NCBI GenBank assembly: GCA_028751875.1
Contig: CM054144.1
Span: 19,381,992 to 19,445,991, forward strand
Length of the DNA: 64,000 nt
Origin: Rapana venosa
Lineage: Eukaryota; Mollusca; Gastropoda; Neogastropoda; Muricidae
Reading direction: 5' to 3'
Of this stretch, positions 48,005 through 60,079 are shown piece by piece. A program made the position numbers and the translations under genes. The notes under the pieces were generated by a model, which was not told where the DNA came from, searched no databases, and worked only from the letters and a program-made list of their open reading frames with translations. Position 1 is the first letter of the stretch; each line of letters opens with the position of its first letter.

Positions 48005-48495
48005 TAAAATCAGCAAACCCCCCTTTTTTCCATCCCCCCCATTCTTTAATTTTTTCCATCTGTCTGACTCCCTTCAATTTCCTTTTCGGGAAGCTGAAAT
48101 GAAGCCCCCAAAATCCAAAAACAGGATGAAAGCCAAAAAACAGGCCAAAGCAAAAGGGTCATGGCGGGCGCGAAAAAATTCCCCAAGACCTATTAATCCC
48201 AGATCTTTGTTTAAGAAAGGGCAATTCCAGAAAAAAGGCCTGCCCCTTGACTTGAATTATTCCCCTAAAAATGGAAATGTTGCAAACCACCGCGCAATTG
48301 CTCTGATTGGGTGTTTTTTAAAAGTTTTTTCTTTTTCTGGTTCATTTTTCCCCGTGGGAGCAGAAGAGGCAGGGGGCAACCCGGTCTTTTGTTTTTTGCA
48401 CGGTTTGGTTTTGTCCCAGCCCCATGATGCTGTCGGTTTTCTCGACTCCCTCCACCCCGGGACCTCCTGGTTTTTTTTGCCCAAAACCTTCGGGG
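48005..48495 (+). repeat. unclassified ~480-bp dispersed repeat (copy in C, smeared)
   Basis: Order of segments as in 17690-18177, with many apparent errors, for example 'gcagaagaggcaggggg' for the gcagaggaggcagg segment. The 270-residue frame at 47751-48563 runs through it and is an artefact of this altered sequence. Confidence 0.6.
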
Positions 48496-48501
48496 TAATT
48501 C
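48496..48501. other. empty LINE insertion site (copy C)
   Basis: A single TAATTC flanked by 'ggg' and 'atttctctttcg', matching copy B rather than the interrupted copy A. Confidence 0.8.
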
Positions 48502-51299
48502 ATTTCTCTTTCGTTAATCTGCCAGCACATGTATGTTTTAGCCCCAAAGGTCTGTCCCAATAAACAAGTGCAATTTTGAAAAAATTTTCCCTTTTTAGTT
48601 TTGTTTTTTAAAAACAGCCTAACTATAACATTTCTTTTTTATCGTGTTTCAATTTTGTTTGTATAAATCGTATCATAAAGGGATGTTTGGGGAAATTTGG
48701 GGGGAAATGAGGCCCGGTTTTTTCTTGAGTTTTTAGAATTGTACAAGTGACACCCCTACTATCCTCTGGGGAAAGGGTGGGGCTAAAAATTAAAAAGGGA
48801 TGGTTGGGTTTTTGGGACCTTTTTTTATTAAAAAACCCTTGAATATTTTAATTTTGGGTTTAAAATTTCTGGCATCTTTTAAATTTGGGAAATAACAGGG
48901 AAAGGGGGGGTTATTCGCTCGAAAATTTTGCTCTATTCTTTTTATCCTTTTCTGCCTGCTTTTAAAGCCCTTCCATCTTTTTTACAAATTTGTGAGTCTG
49001 TGTTTTTTCTCGGGGGGCTGTCTGTCTGTCTTTTTTCCCTCTCTGTCTTTGTCTCTTCTGTCTGTCGTCTGTCTGTCTGTTTCCCTTTTCCGTTCTTCTT
49101 CCCCTCTTCCCCTCATTTCTCTCTCTTTTCTCTCTCTCTCCTCTCTCTCTTTTCCTGCTTTGTTTTCTCAGCTCATGTTTCTTTTTTCCCTTGCCCAAAC
49201 TTTAAAAAAGTTTTCAAAAAAAAGAGATTCTTTAACAGTGCTACACAAAACAACGGGGGCGTTTTAAAAGGGCAGGCTCAAAGTCCCCAAAGTTTTGATT
49301 CAACCCCTTTTTGGGTGTAGCAATTTCAGGAATTTTGCCCCAGACAAAATGGTGTGATTTCACACTTTATTAAACTCATATTGTTTTTTAACTGTGGGCT
49401 AGTTTTTTTAGGAAGGGTTTTTATCTTAAACTGTGGGCTTTTTAAGTTTAAAAAATTTCTGGTCAAAAGTGTGAAGCTTTAAAATAAAAAAACTTTTTTG
49501 CATGTGTGGAATGTGTGAGGGTGTGGTTTTGGGGGTGTAAATTATGTGTGTTTTATGTGTGTGGGGAAAAGAGAGGTAAACAGGAAAAAACAGACACACA
49601 GACACGAACCAGTCCACACACACACACACACACCAATAACCACAGACAAATTCCCCACATTTTTCCCACCCTTACACATTTCTTCCCTTTGGGCTCTAGC
49701 CAAAAAAGGGTTTCCAAAACACAGTTATTTCTTTTTTCGCTTTAGGTGAAGGGGAGGGGAAGGGCCAAACGAAAATGGCCGGTAATTTCACATGACAGGC
49801 CCCCGCCCAGACTGGCCCGGCGGGCGCGAACAACAGCTTTTCCTTTAACAAAAAAATCTCTCCTCACTTGACTCACCAGGGTTACCTGAAGGTTTTAAAG
49901 GTTTTTCATCACAATGCAAAGTACCAAGTCAAAAAATTTACTCCTCGTTATACAAAAAATTATTTTTAAAGTATAGGGTTTTGTGTTTTGGTAAAAGGGG
50001 TAAAAGAAAATTTCTATTTAGTATTTTTTTTCATTTTAAATTAAAAAAAAAAAAAAAATATAAATTTTTTTAAAAGGTTAAAAGGGGGGTTAAAAAAAAA
50101 AAAAAATTTTGGTTTTTTTTAAAAAAAACTTTTTTAACCCCCAAAAAAAATTTTTGAAAAAATTTTTAAAAAGGGGGGGGGGGTTTTGTTTTTTTTTTAA
50201 AATTTGAAAGGGGGGGGGGGTTAAATTTTGTTTTTTCTTTAGTAGATTTTCAAAACGTTTGGGTAGGTTTTTTTAAATTTCAAAAGGAGAAAGGTTTAGG
50301 GGAAAAAAGTGTTGTGTTAAAAAAAAAAAAAACAATGTGGGAAACATAGAATTTTCAGATACAATTTTGAACCAAACCCCTTTCATTTATAAAAAAGAAA
50401 AAAAAGATCAGAGAAGTTTTGCAGAGGGAAAATAAATTTTTCAACTAGAATTAAAAAGATAATGAACACGAATTTCATAATAGCAAATACATAGTTTTGG
50501 GAAACCTAATCTGGGGAAAGCTTAAAAAAACAGTTTCAAAAAATTATTCGTGGGTTAAAACACACATTCTATTTTAAGAGATAATGGGTTAAAAAAAAAC
50601 GGGAGAAGAAGAGGATCTACCAAAGTTAGATTTTTTTAACAGAAAAAAAATGTTTTAGTTATGAACGAATGTTACTTTGAGGGGGTTTTAATTTTTTTAT
50701 TTTCCCATATGGTTTGGGGGGTTTTCTCTTTTAACACATTTTACCCCTGGGGTTTTGTTGGTTTTTGGTTTTTAAATTATTTAATTTTTTTGAAATTTCA
50801 TTTGTCCCTTTTTTACTTTTTTGCTTCGTTGTTTTAAAAGTCGACAGTGCTGGTCCTGTTATATTTTCAAAAATGTGTTGCGGTGCCATTAAAACTCCGA
50901 CAATCAGGCAAGAGCATCAAAATTTGGCATGGAAAGAATTTATCTTTTTCAGTATTTTGGAAAAAAGCGGTAAAGGGGAAATAAAGGAAAAGAGCAGAAA
51001 CCCAAAAGAGGGATAGAAAAGAGGGGGTATCGTAGTAAACCCGTTACAAGGGGGGGGGGTTTAGGGCTAATTTTTACTGACAGGATCCCAGCAACCCCAC
51101 AGGGAAGAAAAGGGGCCCAAAAAAAGCATTTGCCGTTTTTTCAGTGTGTTTGTCAAAATTTTTTGGTTTATCATGGATTTTGGTTAATTTTAAAAGGGTT
51201 ACTTTCCTAGGCTTTTTTTTTTCTTTTTTTATTTTTTTTCTTTTAAATTTTTTTCTTTTTTTTATTTTTTTTTTTTTTCTTTCTTACCCCGTTTTGATT

Positions 51300-52415
51300 T
51301 AATCCAGGACCCCACTCCCCAAAAAGAAACAACAAATAACAAAGGAAATTTTGTTAAAAAAAAATCTGCTTCCCCATTTTTCTCCCCACCCCAAAACCAA
51401 CCCCCCCCCTCCATGAAAACCCAATTTCCCCCACCCCCCCCTATTTTCCCCCTTTTTTTAAACCCTCATAGCTGATCTTTCCCTTTTTTAGTCCCCCTTT
51501 AAAGGGGAAAAATTAAGGGGGGGGGGGCAAGAGGGAAAAGAGACCCAGGAAGAGGGGAATTACTTTAAAGGGTTTGGGGGTGGGAGGGAAAACCCAAAAT
51601 TTCAAAGGGAGAAAACTTGGGAAAAAAAAAGGGAAATTCCCAAGTCACTAAAAGAAAACAATACACGCAAAATAATTTAGAAAAATTATGGCGACAATAA
51701 AAAAAAGGCGGGGAAGTAGAGAAGGGGGGAAAGTTTAGAGTGGAAACAAGATGCAAAAAAAAAAAAAGGGAAGGGGTTTTTTGTGGGTTTAGGAAAAAAA
51801 CGTGCAGAAATTAAAAGTTTTTGAAGGCACTGACCCGAAAATTTAAAAAAAGGCATGATCTTTCATTCTGGGAAAGGTGAAGGGAAAATTTACAAAGGCG
51901 AACATGTTGGAATTTTTGGGTTTTTTTGTCTCTCTGTCTCATCTGTCGTGGTTTCTCTCTGTCCCCACTGGGTCTCGTCTTTTTTATGTTCTCCCCCTCC
52001 CTCTGCCCGTCTTCCCCCTCGGGTTTTTATGTTTTTTCTGTCTCTGTCTCTTTCGTTTCTCCCCTCTCTCTCTCTCTTTATTTCTTTTTTCTTTCCTTCG
52101 TTCTTTCTTTTTTTTCTGTCTTTCTTTCTTTCCCCGTTTGCTTTTTTTCACGGGCCAAAACCCCCCTTAAAATTTGGGCAAATAATCGAAAAGGTAAAAG
52201 TTGTTTTTTAGACTCCACTGGATTAGGGTGCAAGGGCTTTTCAAGGTTTGTAAAGGCAGGACGAGTGTAAAACAATCAAAAACCCTTTTTTTTCTGGAAT
52301 GGTGAGGGAAATATTATAAAAGGGAGAACATGTTGGAATATTGGTTCTTTGTCCCCTCTGTTTTCATCTGTTTTGTCTGTGTCTCTCTGTTGAGGGTTTT
52401 CTGTTGACTGTTCGT

Positions 52416-52465
<50 letters not shown>

Positions 52466-52482
52466 TTCTGTTTCTCTGTTTC

Positions 52483-52572
<90 letters not shown>

Positions 52573-53320
52573 CCTCTCTCTTTCTTTCTTTTTTCTTTCT
52601 TTCCTTCGTTCTTTCTTTCTGTCTGTCTGTCTTTCTTTCTTACACTGTTTGCTTTTATCACAGGACACACTCCCAAACAGAATCGACAAATAATCATATA
52701 GTATTTTTTGTTATTAGAGCCCAGTCCCCCCTCCTCCTCCATATAACCCATTACCTCACCCTCCCTGTCCCCCTTTTTTAACCGTCACTAGCTGAACTCC
52801 CTTTATAGTCACCTTCAGGGAAAAAATGAGCATGGAGATGAGAACAAAAGAGAACCCAGAAAAAGGGGAATTGCTTTAAGATTAGGGTGTGGTAGTAAGA
52901 CCAACAATTTTAGAAGGAGAAGCTTGGAAAAAAGGAACTTCCCAAGCCACTAAATGATCAATACACGCACGACTAATTCAGAAAACTATGGGGACAATAT
53001 AAAAAGAAGTGGAGAGGAGAGAATGGGGGCGGAAGCAGAGAAAATTGATAAAAAAAGAGAAAAGGAAACGTTAGTGGGGTTATGGATTAGAGCTGCAGAA
53101 ATTGTCAATGATATGATGGCAGTGACTGAGTATAAAACACGCACTGGCCTTTTATTCTGGAATGGTGGAAGGGTTATATAAAAGCAAACAAATTTTGGAT
53201 ATTAGTTCTTTGGTTCTTTGTTTCTCTGTCTGTCTATCTGTCTGTCTGTCTGTCTTTCTCTCCCCCTCTCTCCCCCTCCCTCTCTCTCACTCTCTCTCCA
53301 TCTCTCTCTTGATCATTTTA
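51300..53320 (+). repeat. tandem array of 0.5-0.85-kb units (copy C)
   Basis: Unit anchors at about 51304, 52150 and 52659. The order is long, short, then the last diverged unit, as in A. CT and CTGT microsatellites at 52417-52570 end one unit. Confidence 0.8.
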
Positions 53321-53520
53321 CATTCAGTGACCTGATGTTTTCTTTTCAAGGTTTATTTCAATTTGTCTTGTGCATTTGGATGATGTATTTAGTGTGATGC
53401 AGCCAGGGAAGCTGGCATAGATGGAAATGGCAACGATCTCTCTTTGGCATTCCATTTCCCTCACTTGCGTTTTGTACTGCTTACTGTATGTATTGTGGCC
53501 AAAGACCAATGCAAGTCAAC

Positions 53521-53570
<50 letters not shown>

Positions 53571-53581
53571 TCTCTCTCTCT

Positions 53582-53628
<47 letters not shown>

Positions 53629-53836
53629 TCTCTCTGATTGTCTGTCTGTATTGTCTGTCTGTCTCTCTACTGCCCTCGCTGTCTGCGTCTGCTGTCCTCT
53701 CTCTCTCTTTCTCTCTCTCTCTTTCTCTCTCTCTCTCCTCTCTCTTCTCCCCTCCCTCTCTCTCTCTGCCAGTCTCTGTCCCGGGCTCTCAGTGCGCGCG
53801 CGCGCGCGGGCGTGTGTGTGTGTGTGTGTGTGTGCG
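53521..53836. repeat. CT and GT/GC microsatellites at contig edge
   Basis: (CT)n blocks at 53521-53640 and 53695-53770, then GCGC and (GT)n reaching the gap. Confidence 0.95.
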
Positions 53837-54336
53837 NNNNNNNNNNNNNNNNNNNNNNNNNNNNNNNNNNNNNNNNNNNNNNNNNNNNNNNNNNNNNNNN
53901 NNNNNNNNNNNNNNNNNNNNNNNNNNNNNNNNNNNNNNNNNNNNNNNNNNNNNNNNNNNNNNNNNNNNNNNNNNNNNNNNNNNNNNNNNNNNNNNNNNNN
54001 NNNNNNNNNNNNNNNNNNNNNNNNNNNNNNNNNNNNNNNNNNNNNNNNNNNNNNNNNNNNNNNNNNNNNNNNNNNNNNNNNNNNNNNNNNNNNNNNNNNN
54101 NNNNNNNNNNNNNNNNNNNNNNNNNNNNNNNNNNNNNNNNNNNNNNNNNNNNNNNNNNNNNNNNNNNNNNNNNNNNNNNNNNNNNNNNNNNNNNNNNNNN
54201 NNNNNNNNNNNNNNNNNNNNNNNNNNNNNNNNNNNNNNNNNNNNNNNNNNNNNNNNNNNNNNNNNNNNNNNNNNNNNNNNNNNNNNNNNNNNNNNNNNNN
54301 NNNNNNNNNNNNNNNNNNNNNNNNNNNNNNNNNNNN
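53837..54336. other. assembly gap of exactly 500 N
   Basis: 500 consecutive N, a scaffolding placeholder. Frames across it are meaningless. Confidence 0.99.
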
Positions 54337-55350
54337 AAAAAAAAAACCCATCTTGACTTTTCTGTTGTCTGTAGACTTAGAAAACTGTTTTACGTACGGT
54401 TTATGGTTTACATTAAAAGAAAAACGAATTTCAACATCAATATTATGACCACATTATGGACATGGTAATTGCGTGGATATCTGTCTGAGATCATCTTTTG
54501 TTTGCATTGAAACCCAGTGTTGGTAATCTGAATTGAGCATGGATAAGCCTGTGCCATTTATCAGTGATTATAGTTAGATATCAATTATTTCTGTCTGAAA
54601 TACAGATTTGAAAGAAAAGAACCAGCTATATCTATTTGTACCCTCCATATTTGAGTGCCAGTTTTGTTCAAAAGAGCAAATAAGCCTATCTTAAAATTAT
54701 GAAAGAAAATGACGCTCATTAGCTACTTCCTTAGACATCCATAAAATCCCAAAACCATGTTCTGACAAAGCTCTTATGTAATATGCCTAGTTCTCTTTAC
54801 CCAACTCCCATGTGTACAATCAACATATCGCATGACTGTCTACATATGCGTGTTTGCGGAAGTTTCAATAGCTTTAACCAATATTTTATACATTTCACTA
54901 AAGTTCTTAGATATGAAATACATTTTCCTGTCTCTCCGTAGAGTACAATATTAGATGAATTGATTGGCACATTCAAAAAACGTTTCATGGCAAATGTGTG
55001 AACTTTCTCCTATTTGCATAGTTACATATAATCATCCTATTTCTGAAGCTTATGTAACCAATGGTTTTATGTGTCAAATAATTCCAGAATAGGGAACAGT
55101 CTATCGAGTTCAGCTTTCGTAATGTTTTTAGGGTTTCTATTACATCTTTTAACCCTTCCTACAAGATTCCTGCCATGCAAAATTTAGACTTAGCTTTGTT
55201 GAAAATATCATTCCTAAATATTCAAACGTATGATTTTTTTTTACTTCAGCATTTCCATAAACCATTGTTCACGTACTGATAAATGACCACCCATTCTAAA
55301 AACACTACTGTTTGTCTTATCCATAATTATTTACTGATAAATCAAAATGA
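54337..55350 (-). pseudogene. LINE ORF2 C-terminal fragment, second copy
   Basis: The minus strand encodes, with frameshifts, VFRMGGHLSVREQWF (about 55290), YLGMIFSTKLSLNFAW-like residues, then FLNVPINSSNIVLYGETGK and CIKYWLKLLKLPQ (54797-54988), and FGILWMSKEVANERHF (about 54740-54690). These follow the RT palm in the larger minus-strand LINE at 55860-61850, so this is a separate, partial copy of a related element. The 5' side ends at a GA repeat and the 3' side at the assembly gap. Confidence 0.75.
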
Positions 55351-55359
55351 TATGCCTCG

Positions 55360-55364
<5 letters not shown>

Positions 55365-55417
<53 letters not shown>

Positions 55418-55493
55418 AAGACAGAGTGTGCGTGTTTAAGAGAGACAGACACAGGATGTGTTTGTGTATGTGTGTTTTTGTTTGTGTGTTGTG

Positions 55494-55566
<73 letters not shown>

Positions 55567-55585
55567 GTGGTGTGTGTGTGAGGAG

Positions 55586-55663
<78 letters not shown>

Positions 55664-55759
55664 TTCATGTGAGGAAGAGAGAAGTCTGTGTGTGTGTTAG
55701 AGAGACAGTGTGTGTGCTTGTGTGTGTGAAAGAGAGATTGCGTGTGTGTGTGTGTGCGT

Positions 55760-55803
<44 letters not shown>

Positions 55804-55845
55804 GAGGGAGGGATGGAGGGAATGAGAGAGGGAGAGAGAGTTCAG
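55365..55845. repeat. GA and GT microsatellite block
   Basis: (GA)n at 55365-55425, (GT)n at 55456-55580, (GA)n at 55585-55660 and (GT)n at about 55740-55800, with GA-rich continuation to 55840. It separates the two minus-strand LINE copies. Confidence 0.97.
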
Positions 55846-56175
55846 ACTTAAGATGTCTTATTCACTTAAGGCCACAGCCGTTTATGAACAGAGAAGCAAC
55901 ACGTGATAAATTAAATACGAAAGCAACACTAGGGAAAAGAATCATGACATGTCCTATCCCTATACGATATTAAAGAAGTCAAGACGTTGCTTTTTGTCGC
56001 AGTTGGAAAGCTTTGAATTAGTTAATTGCTAAGTTACGAACAATATTTTCACTTTCAGATGACATCGATAAACATAGACCAAATATGCTTGGTTAGGTAT
56101 ATATTTTTAATATTAATATTTCACAAGAGACCAGAGAGGGTGTTACACTTCAAAACAATGTGAACCTCATCTTGT

Positions 56176-56200
56176 CTCTATTCTTTACACAATGGACACA

Positions 56201-56238
<38 letters not shown>

Positions 56239-56365
56239 ACATTTGAAATATTATATTTGAGGAAAATTGCATGCGTGTAAATGATTTGAGTGCAACCGCT
56301 TCGATTTGTTTATTTTAAAAGATTCAGCGCTATATAAATTCCATATATTATAATTATTACATACC
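56176..56365 (+). mobile_element. CR1/L2-like LINE, only the 3' tail inserted
   Basis: A (GT)n run (56194-56238) is followed by 'aaaattgcatgcgtgtaaat', 'gatttgagtgcaaccgcttc', 'gattcagcgctatataaatt' and 'ccatatatta', collinear with the 3' end of 58080-59458. It interrupts the minus-strand LINE C-terminal region just before CPLCKE. No convincing target-site duplication was found. Confidence 0.82.
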
Positions 56366-57303
56366 AGCTGCACTTAATATACGTCTAAAGCGATATATGC
56401 ATGCTTCTTAATTTCTGAAATACCAAACCGATGTTTTGTTGCAATTGCTCTTGAATGTTTATCCAAACTTAGGAAAACATACCTCTTCACACAGTCATGA
56501 GTAGAGCTGTAGATTCTGTATATATCAGATTATCTATCATCTGATTGAATGTGACTTTCCAAATTTTCCATCTACAGTCTATTTAACGTTGGCGAAACAC
56601 TCATATAAATTTTTTTTTTGTAACTCCTTGAAACCGCCAATCATATCCAAAACTAAGCTCAAGCAGACATCTTCGAATATTTGAAACTTATTTAATTTTA
56701 CCCCTTGTGACTAAATCAAACACCATGGTATATGTTTTTTGCAGAAATGTTTCACAATTTATATGTAAAAATCTAAGCCAATAACGGAAACATCTAACGT
56801 CAGAATCAATGTAGATTGAATATCTATTACATTATCCATATACTAAATCATTTGGAATTATGTAAAAACCTGGAAACCTTTTGAGATCAAATTCATGAAC
56901 AGACACACAGCGTAACCCCGTTTTTGCCCATATCCCACAATTCAGACCCATAATGAACTCTGGGTTGCATTTGAGAATTAAAAAATATTAAGAACTTTTA
57001 AGAAATTGGTCTAAGGAATTGTTATTCAATCTATACAGTATCCTCATTACACAGAACAATACGTGCTTTGCTTTTCTACACAGGGATTTGCAGGCAGCTA
57101 CAAAGCTCAAACAATTAGAGAAAATAATTCCTAAGTATCTACAGGCATTCACAACTCACAATGAGGCACCAGCATATACCCATATTTCTCTGGCTGCCCA
57201 AAACCACCTTTTCTAAATACACAAATTTGTCTTTTTGACAAGTTAGCTTACAGTTCTAATTTTTCAGCTGCATTATGTAAGCCGTGAAGCTGATCCTGTA
57301 AAT

Positions 57304-57308
<5 letters not shown>

Positions 57309-57364
<56 letters not shown>
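57309..57364. repeat. TA microsatellite inside RT remnant
   Basis: About 27 TA units lying just downstream (minus strand) of the LADD motif. Coding similarity resumes on the far side with LQDQLHGLHNAAEKLEL. Confidence 0.95.
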
Positions 57365-57366
<2 letters not shown>

Positions 57367-58073
57367 CTGTAAAGAAATCTATATCATCAGCCAACAATAA
57401 GATGAATTCAAAAGGATGGATCAAGAGTAAGATTTGCGTCGTGCCTGCCCTTTTCTACACATTCTATTGCTAATTTATATATAAACAACGAAAATAAAAC
57501 GGGAATACATACATCCCCTTGTTTTATACCTTTGGTGCATCTAACATAAAGAGTTTATCCCCACACCTGACTCTTGTTTTGACCGAATTATATATACTCT
57601 TACCACAGCAAAATAGTTTCCCATTAACCAATCTTTATTAGAATTGGTCATAACAGAATTCTATTGATGGAATCAAAGGGCTTTTCAAAGTCAAGAAATG
57701 CTGAATGAAGTTTCCGGGTATATAAAAGTTGTTTTGGAATGAAAGGAAAAAGTGTGAACATATCATCAATTGTTGAATATCTTTATTAAAATGTGGCTTG
57801 ATTTTCAACGTAATATTTTTTTTTGCTCTACATATGCCTGAAGCCTACTATTGATAATAGCACTATGTATTTTGCTACTGATATCAGACAGTGAAACGCC
57901 CCTTAAGTTGTGGGTGTTATTTGCGTTACCTTTTTTATAGAGTGGAAGAGTGATTGACTCGCACCAGCTCTTGGGGGATATACCTTTGTCAAAAAGTGTG
58001 TTATAAAATTTCAACAAGTTAAGAGTTAACTGACAAGGTGCATTTACAAGTTTTTCCATAATTCTATCAGGGC

Positions 58074-58079
58074 TTACCA
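58074..58079. repeat. left target-site duplication of plus-strand LINE
   Basis: TTACCA, repeated at 59459-59464. Removing one copy and the LINE brings the two halves of the minus-strand RT together. Confidence 0.8.
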
Positions 58080-59458
58080 CTCTTCCTCTTCACTCTTCTT
58101 GACTTATCTGCAGCCTTTGATACCATAGATCACTCAATTCTTCTTTCTCGCCTCCAAAATACGTTTGGTATTAATGGCACAGCCCTCACCTGGTTTACTT
58201 CATACCTCACAGACCGGTTCCAGAAAGTTATTGTAAACAAAATTCAATCAAAACCTGTCAAAATGGAATGTGGAGTCCCGCAGGGATCAGTCCTGGGCCC
58301 TGTTCTCTTTACTCTCTACACTGCTCCACTCTCACATATAATAAACAACCACCCTATTGATCATCATTTCTATGCCGATGATACTCAGCTTCAGTGCAGC
58401 GATACTGTTGAAAACTTGCCTTCCCTCCTGACAAATATGTCCTACTGCCTTCAAGACATTCAAAACTGGATGACTCGGAACAAGTTACAACTTAATGCCG
58501 ATAAAACCGAAGCCATGCTCATAGGGACCCAACATAAACTTTCCTCTATCGCAAAAACTTCAATAGAATTCGGCAATACGTTAGTTCCTTTGTCCAACTC
58601 TGTGAAGTATTTAGGAGTAGTTCTTGACAACACACTCTCTATGAAAAAAATCATCACCCAGACCTGCCAGTCTTGCTACTATCAATTACGGCGCATAAGC
58701 GCGATTCGCAAGTATCTGTCCACTGATGCAACTTCCAAGCTTGTCACATCTCTCATTCTTTCACGTTTAGACTACTGTAATTCTCTTTTAGCTGGCCTAC
58801 CAGCATCATCTATCCACTCTCTTCAACGCATACAAAACTCTGCAGCTCGACTGGTACTAAGAAAGAAAAAATCTGAACACATCACTCCTCTTCTGCGATC
58901 TCTTCACTGGTTGCCTGTCTCACAAAGGCTGGAGTATAAAATCAATACCCTCTGTTTCAAATGTCTCCACAAATCTGCACCCTCTTATCTCTGTAACTGT
59001 CTTCATCTGTACACTCCATCCCGTTCCCTTCGTTCATCCGCAGATACTTTGTGCTTTCGAACACCCAGATTCAAACAAACCACTGTTGGCCGTCGCCCCT
59101 TCTCTGTTTCTGGTCCATCCAACTGGAATGACCTCCCTCTTTCACTTCGTCAAAAGCCTTCACTTGATTCCTTCAAATCCAGCCTCAAAACACACTTATT
59201 TCCTACCTGAGACTTTCCCCCCACATATCTGTCCCTAATTTTCAACAGCATCTTTCTCCTTCTAAGTGTTGTTCCGTGTGTGTGTGTGTGTGCGTGTGCG
59301 TGCGTAATGCGCGCGCATGGATTTGAAATCTGTTGCTCATTATGTTTAAGGAGAGTTGCATGCATGTAAATGATTGAGTGCAAGCGCTTTGATTTGTTTG
59401 TTTTTTACAAGATTCAGCGCTATATGAATTCCATATATTATTATTATTATTATTATTA
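58080..59458 (+). mobile_element. CR1/L2-like LINE, 5'-truncated insertion
   Basis: A 1.38-kb plus-strand insertion beginning within the RT domain and ending at the LINE 3' tail 'gattcagcgctatatgaatt' with (ATT)n. Flanked by TTACCA on both sides. The 3' UTR carries a TG/CG-rich microsatellite (59276-59310). It belongs to the same family as 18178-22155 but is better preserved. Confidence 0.92.
58086..59210 (+). CDS. reverse transcriptase C-terminal half, open frame (truncated LINE ORF2)
   Basis: One uninterrupted frame from the truncation point to a stop at 59208-59210; the first Met is at 58263. Motifs: LLDLSAAFDTIDHSI (58095 on) with the first catalytic Asp, GVPQGSVLGPVLF (58275 on), YADDTQLQ (about 58372) with the catalytic Asp pair, [69 protein letters not shown], and the end FKSSLKTHLFPT. 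The fingers region and endonuclease are absent, so the product could not retrotranspose on its own. No promoter is recognised; expression is doubtful. Confidence 0.8.
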   Translation, partial: LFTLLDLSAAFDTIDHSILLSRLQNTFGINGTALTWFTSYLTDRFQKVIVNKIQSKPVKMECGVPQGSVLGPVLFTLYTAPLSHIINNHPIDHHFYADDTQLQCSDTVENLPSLLTNMSYCLQDIQNWMTRNKLQLNADKTEAMLIGTQHKLSSIAKTSIEFGNTLVPLSNSVKYLGVVLDNTLSMKKIITQTCQSCYYQLRRISAIRKYLSTDATSKLVTSLILSRLDYCNSLLAGLPASSIHSLQRIQNSAARLVLRKKKSEHITPLLRSLHWLPVSQRLEYKINTLCFKCLHKSAPSYLCNCLHLYTPSRSLRSSADTLCFRTPRFKQTTVGRRPFSVSGPSNWNDLPLSLRQKPSLDSFKSSLKTHLFPT

Positions 59459-60079
59459 TTACCAATTTTTTACTTTGTTTTACGAATTGCAGTGAGGATC
59501 TCTTCATGGGATATTGGTCGATTAATTATATCCTGATGATGTTCATCCTGTTGAACATCATAGACATTATCTCTACAATAAGGTATATCTTCAAGTAATG
59601 CTTTGAAATGCTGAAACCAGTCATCTACATAGATGTTTTTCCTGGGTTTCTTTTTTAAAGAGAGTTTGTTCGTGTAACCCCGAAACTCTGATCATTCATA
59701 TTAGATGCCAAATCATTTAACAATTACTCGTTGAAGGTCTTTTTCTTCCTTAATAAGGTGTTTTTATATTCCCTTTGTGCTCTAGCATAGAGATCTTTAC
59801 CAGTTTTGTCAAGTGTTTTACTTAATGTTCTTAATAATCTAACCACTGCCCATCTTTCCTTGTTACATTCATTAGCAAACTAGCCTGCCTTATTCTTATT
59901 GTGTTCAATCTTAATCATCTTTTTCATACATGCTGCTCATACTCGAACACAACAGTTGAACATTTCCAAAGCATGATTAACATTTCTATCAGTGTTTTGC
60001 TGTTTTCAATTTATAATACGTTTCTTCTTTACATAAATTACTAAAGAAGTCGTTACTATTTTCCTTACACCAAACAAAC

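Larger units (their letters stand above)
46750..53836 (+). repeat. segmental duplication copy C, partial
   Basis: Begins with sequence equivalent to 40381 in B and runs collinearly to the equivalent of about 28040 in A, ending at the contig edge. It lacks the LINE (single TAATTC at 48496-48501). From 46740 to about 52330 many bases are replaced by neighbouring bases, giving long A, T, G and C runs; after 52330 the texture is normal. Confidence 0.85.
57300..59560 (-). pseudogene. reverse transcriptase of minus-strand LINE, interrupted
   Basis: From the right: VYDVQQDEHHQDIINRPIS (about 59570-59515), then, after the inserted plus-strand LINE, SPDRIMEKLVNAP (58075), ISPKSWCESITLPLYKKGN, RGVSLSDISSKI, STIDDMFTLFPF (about 57765), LHSAFLDFEKPFDSIN (first catalytic Asp), GIKQGD-like residues, and LLADD (about 57395-57383; paired catalytic Asp, with Leu-Ala instead of the more usual Tyr-Ala). 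Many frameshifts and stops. The two halves join at the duplicated TTACCA with only a small indel. Confidence 0.85.

Noticed and set aside
46869..48563. 245- and 270-residue frames
   Set aside because: Run through GA-rich, smeared duplication sequence; not open in copies A or B.
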